From an uncultured bacterium (GTDB taxonomy: Bacteria > Hydrothermota > Tepidihabitantia > Tepidihabitantales > Tepidihabitantaceae), in contig CAKZPX010000289.1 in the NCBI GenBank assembly GCA_937139435.1, forward strand, positions 1 to 7,800: 7,800 nt of DNA. Reading direction: 5' to 3'. Below the pieces are notes generated by a model that was not told the origin of the DNA, searched no databases, and saw only the letters and a list, made by a program, of their open reading frames with translations. Every line of letters starts with the position of its first letter. Position 1 is the stretch's first letter. Shown in pieces: positions 7,065 through 7,800 of the stretch. The position numbers and the translations under genes were made by a program.

Positions 7065-7166
7065 ACTAAAATTTTATTGCTTATTGACTGAGATTTAATG
7101 TTATCTCTTTATAAATCAATTGATTATGTTTGCTGTCCTGATGTTAATATTTCATTAAAAATTTTC

Positions 7167-7194
7167 TTGACATCATAATTTGTGGGGATATAGT
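7167..7194 (+). promoter_or_regulatory. Sigma-70 type promoter of mraZ
   Basis: A perfect -35 TTGACA (7167-7172), a 16-nt spacer and a -10 TATAGT (7189-7194, five of six consensus bases) form the best promoter match in the window. Transcription would begin near 7201-7203, giving a leader of about 55 nt before the ATG at 7258 that contains the repeated GTGG sites. The spacer also carries GTGGGG (7182-7187), a possible extra MraZ contact. Confidence 0.65.
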
Positions 7195-7212
7195 AATGAC
7201 TGAAATGGTATT

Positions 7213-7248
7213 GTGGTTAAATGTGTGGATTAGTGTGGAAAAATTGGG
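7213..7248 (+). promoter_or_regulatory. MraZ operator: phased GTGG/TGGG direct repeats
   Basis: GTGG occurs at 7213-7216, 7225-7228 and 7235-7238, the last two within identical GTGTGG hexamers exactly 10 bp apart, and TGGG follows at 7245-7248. Spacing is thus 12, 10 and 10 bp, about one helical turn. Known MraZ proteins repress their own operon by binding several short G-rich direct repeats (TGGGN in E. coli) at about 10-bp spacing. Here the array lies downstream of the -10, in the 5' leader, with the last repeat running into the ribosome-binding site. Confidence 0.6.
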
Positions 7249-7251
7249 AGG
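7246..7251 (+). promoter_or_regulatory. Ribosome-binding site of mraZ
   Basis: GGGAGG lies 6 nt before the ATG at 7258. This spacing favours that ATG over the in-frame GTG at 7252, which would directly abut the site. The site overlaps the last TGGG of the operator array, so bound MraZ would cover the DNA encoding it. Confidence 0.6.
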
Positions 7252-7257
7252 GTGGGT

Positions 7258-7776
7258 ATGGGATTAATAAGAGGAAGATTTTTTGGGAGTTTTGAATACA
7301 CAATTGATGCTAAAGGAAGACTTGCAGTTCCAGTAGCATTCCGCAAGAAGCTGGCTCCTGACGAAAATACTTTCATCTTTGCACCCGGGCGTTTCCATAC
7401 TATAGAAGTCCACCCCTATAAAGAATGGGAGGATTATGAGAACCGCGTCCTGCGTTATCAGCCTGAACACACGGAAGAATCGCAAAGATTTACTACATTA
7501 CTTTATGCCACATCTGGTGAAGCAGAGCTGGATGTTCAGGGAAGAATTCTCGTGCCCAAGCACCTCCGGGATTGGGCAGGAATTAATCAGGAGGTAATAA
7601 TTACTGGTGCGGGGAAATTTTTTCTGATATGGCAACCCGAACGGTATCGGCAGTTCGTTAATGAGTCAATGCCCCGCTATCAGAACGACAGAGATGAGGC
7701 AACCCGGCAGGGTTGGGAAAGGTTGCGGCACTTTGAGCGTGACGAGGAAGTTTCACGTCCCGGTTCTGCTGAATGA
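7258..7776 (+). CDS. mraZ: Transcriptional regulator MraZ
   Basis: MraZ is a DNA-binding regulator, usually encoded first in the dcw cluster, that forms a ring-shaped oligomer and represses its own operon. The 172-residue product has two SpoVT-AbrB-like halves, each with the signature DxxxR: TIDAKGRLAVP (15-25, Asp17/Arg21) and LDVQGRILVP (91-100, Asp92/Arg96). The start SFEYTIDAKGRLAVPVAFRKKL and the later QRFTTLLYATSGEAELD (76-92) are typical. It is somewhat longer than the usual 140-155 residues, with a charged C-terminal tail from about residue 145. The ATG is chosen over GTG 7252 because of the GGGAGG site. The tail region overlaps the start of rsmH in another frame by 38 nt, so the two are surely co-transcribed. 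Confidence 0.95.
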   Translation: MGLIRGRFFGSFEYTIDAKGRLAVPVAFRKKLAPDENTFIFAPGRFHTIEVHPYKEWEDYENRVLRYQPEHTEESQRFTTLLYATSGEAELDVQGRILVPKHLRDWAGINQEVIITGAGKFFLIWQPERYRQFVNESMPRYQNDRDEATRQGWERLRHFERDEEVSRPGSAE

Positions 7777-7800
7777 GGTACTGGAGGCGCTGAAGCCATG
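7739..7800 (+). CDS. rsmH: 16S rRNA (cytosine1402-N4)-methyltransferase RsmH (MraW), N-terminal fragment
   Basis: Only the first 20 codons are in the window. In the frame of the GTG at 7739 the translation reads VTRKFHVPVLLNEVLEALKP, matching the RsmH N-terminus, where a His-x-Pro-Val-Leu-x-x-Glu stretch precedes the SAM-binding domain (Thermotoga has HIPVMVREVIEFLKP, from memory). RsmH methylates C1402 of 16S rRNA and normally follows mraZ. GTG 7739 puts the motif at residue 6, as in other family members. In-frame TTG 7733 and ATG 7694 are alternatives, the latter adding 15 residues. The fragment overlaps mraZ by 38 nt with no strong Shine-Dalgarno sequence (AAAGG at 7718-7722 is far), so coupled translation is plausible. 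Confidence 0.85.
   Translation, partial: MTRKFHVPVLLNEVLEALKP

Larger units (their letters stand above)
6742..7251. other. AT-rich divergent intergenic region
   Basis: About 510 bp separate the minus-strand KOW operon from mraZ. I see no credible protein-coding frame: the frames are broken by frequent stops and the base composition is clearly more AT-rich than the flanks. It holds a candidate promoter for each direction, an inverted repeat followed by a T-run at its left end, small palindromes (6890-6902, 6971-6981, 7114-7125), two or three terminator-like hairpins between 6951 and 7107, and the mraZ operator array at its right end. No tRNA or known riboswitch could be recognised. Confidence 0.85.

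Noticed and set aside
7084..7115. Second plus-strand mraZ promoter, TTGACT with a downstream TATAAA
   Set aside because: The spacer is 20 nt for the good -10; better-spaced hexamers match poorly. The promoter at 7167-7194 is far stronger.

Overview
The window comes from a bacterial chromosome, probably an uncultured Gram-negative lineage. A predicted outer-membrane beta-barrel with signal peptide sits in an operon with accA and era, and the start of a dcw (division and cell wall) cluster, mraZ-rsmH, lies at the right edge. The PorV-like barrel and the KOW-domain protein suggest an FCB-like or candidate-phylum bacterium such as WOR-3/Stahlbacteria; that assignment rests on impression only. The coding regions look ordinary and intact. 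No mobile element, CRISPR array, tRNA or rRNA was found.

Left block, + strand (1-2854): a tightly packed propionyl-CoA/methylmalonyl-CoA module. It holds the C-terminal part of a biotin-dependent acyl-CoA carboxyltransferase (PccB/MmdA family), the catalytic subunit of a two-subunit methylmalonyl-CoA mutase, and methylmalonyl-CoA epimerase. Together these interconvert propionyl-CoA and succinyl-CoA. The cobalamin-binding mutase subunit and the biotin carboxylase/carrier proteins are not in view.

Middle block, - strand (6741 down to 2830): a four-gene co-directional run in the order KOW/barrel-sandwich protein of unknown function, PorV-like outer-membrane protein, accA (acetyl-CoA carboxylase alpha), era (ribosome-assembly GTPase). 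Gaps are 10, 2 and 0 nt, which argues for one transcript. The run ends convergently on the epimerase gene with a 25-bp overlap.

Intergenic region (6742-7251): about 510 bp of AT-rich DNA between divergent units. It carries a candidate - strand promoter placed so close to the KOW gene that the mRNA may be leaderless, an inverted repeat with a T-run overlapping that promoter, several small hairpins and palindromes, and a good + strand promoter followed by a phased GTGG/TGGG array typical of MraZ autoregulation.

Right block, + strand (7258-7800): mraZ, then the first codons of rsmH (mraW), which starts inside mraZ in another frame. The most open targets are the KOW/barrel-sandwich protein and the regulatory architecture of the intergenic region.
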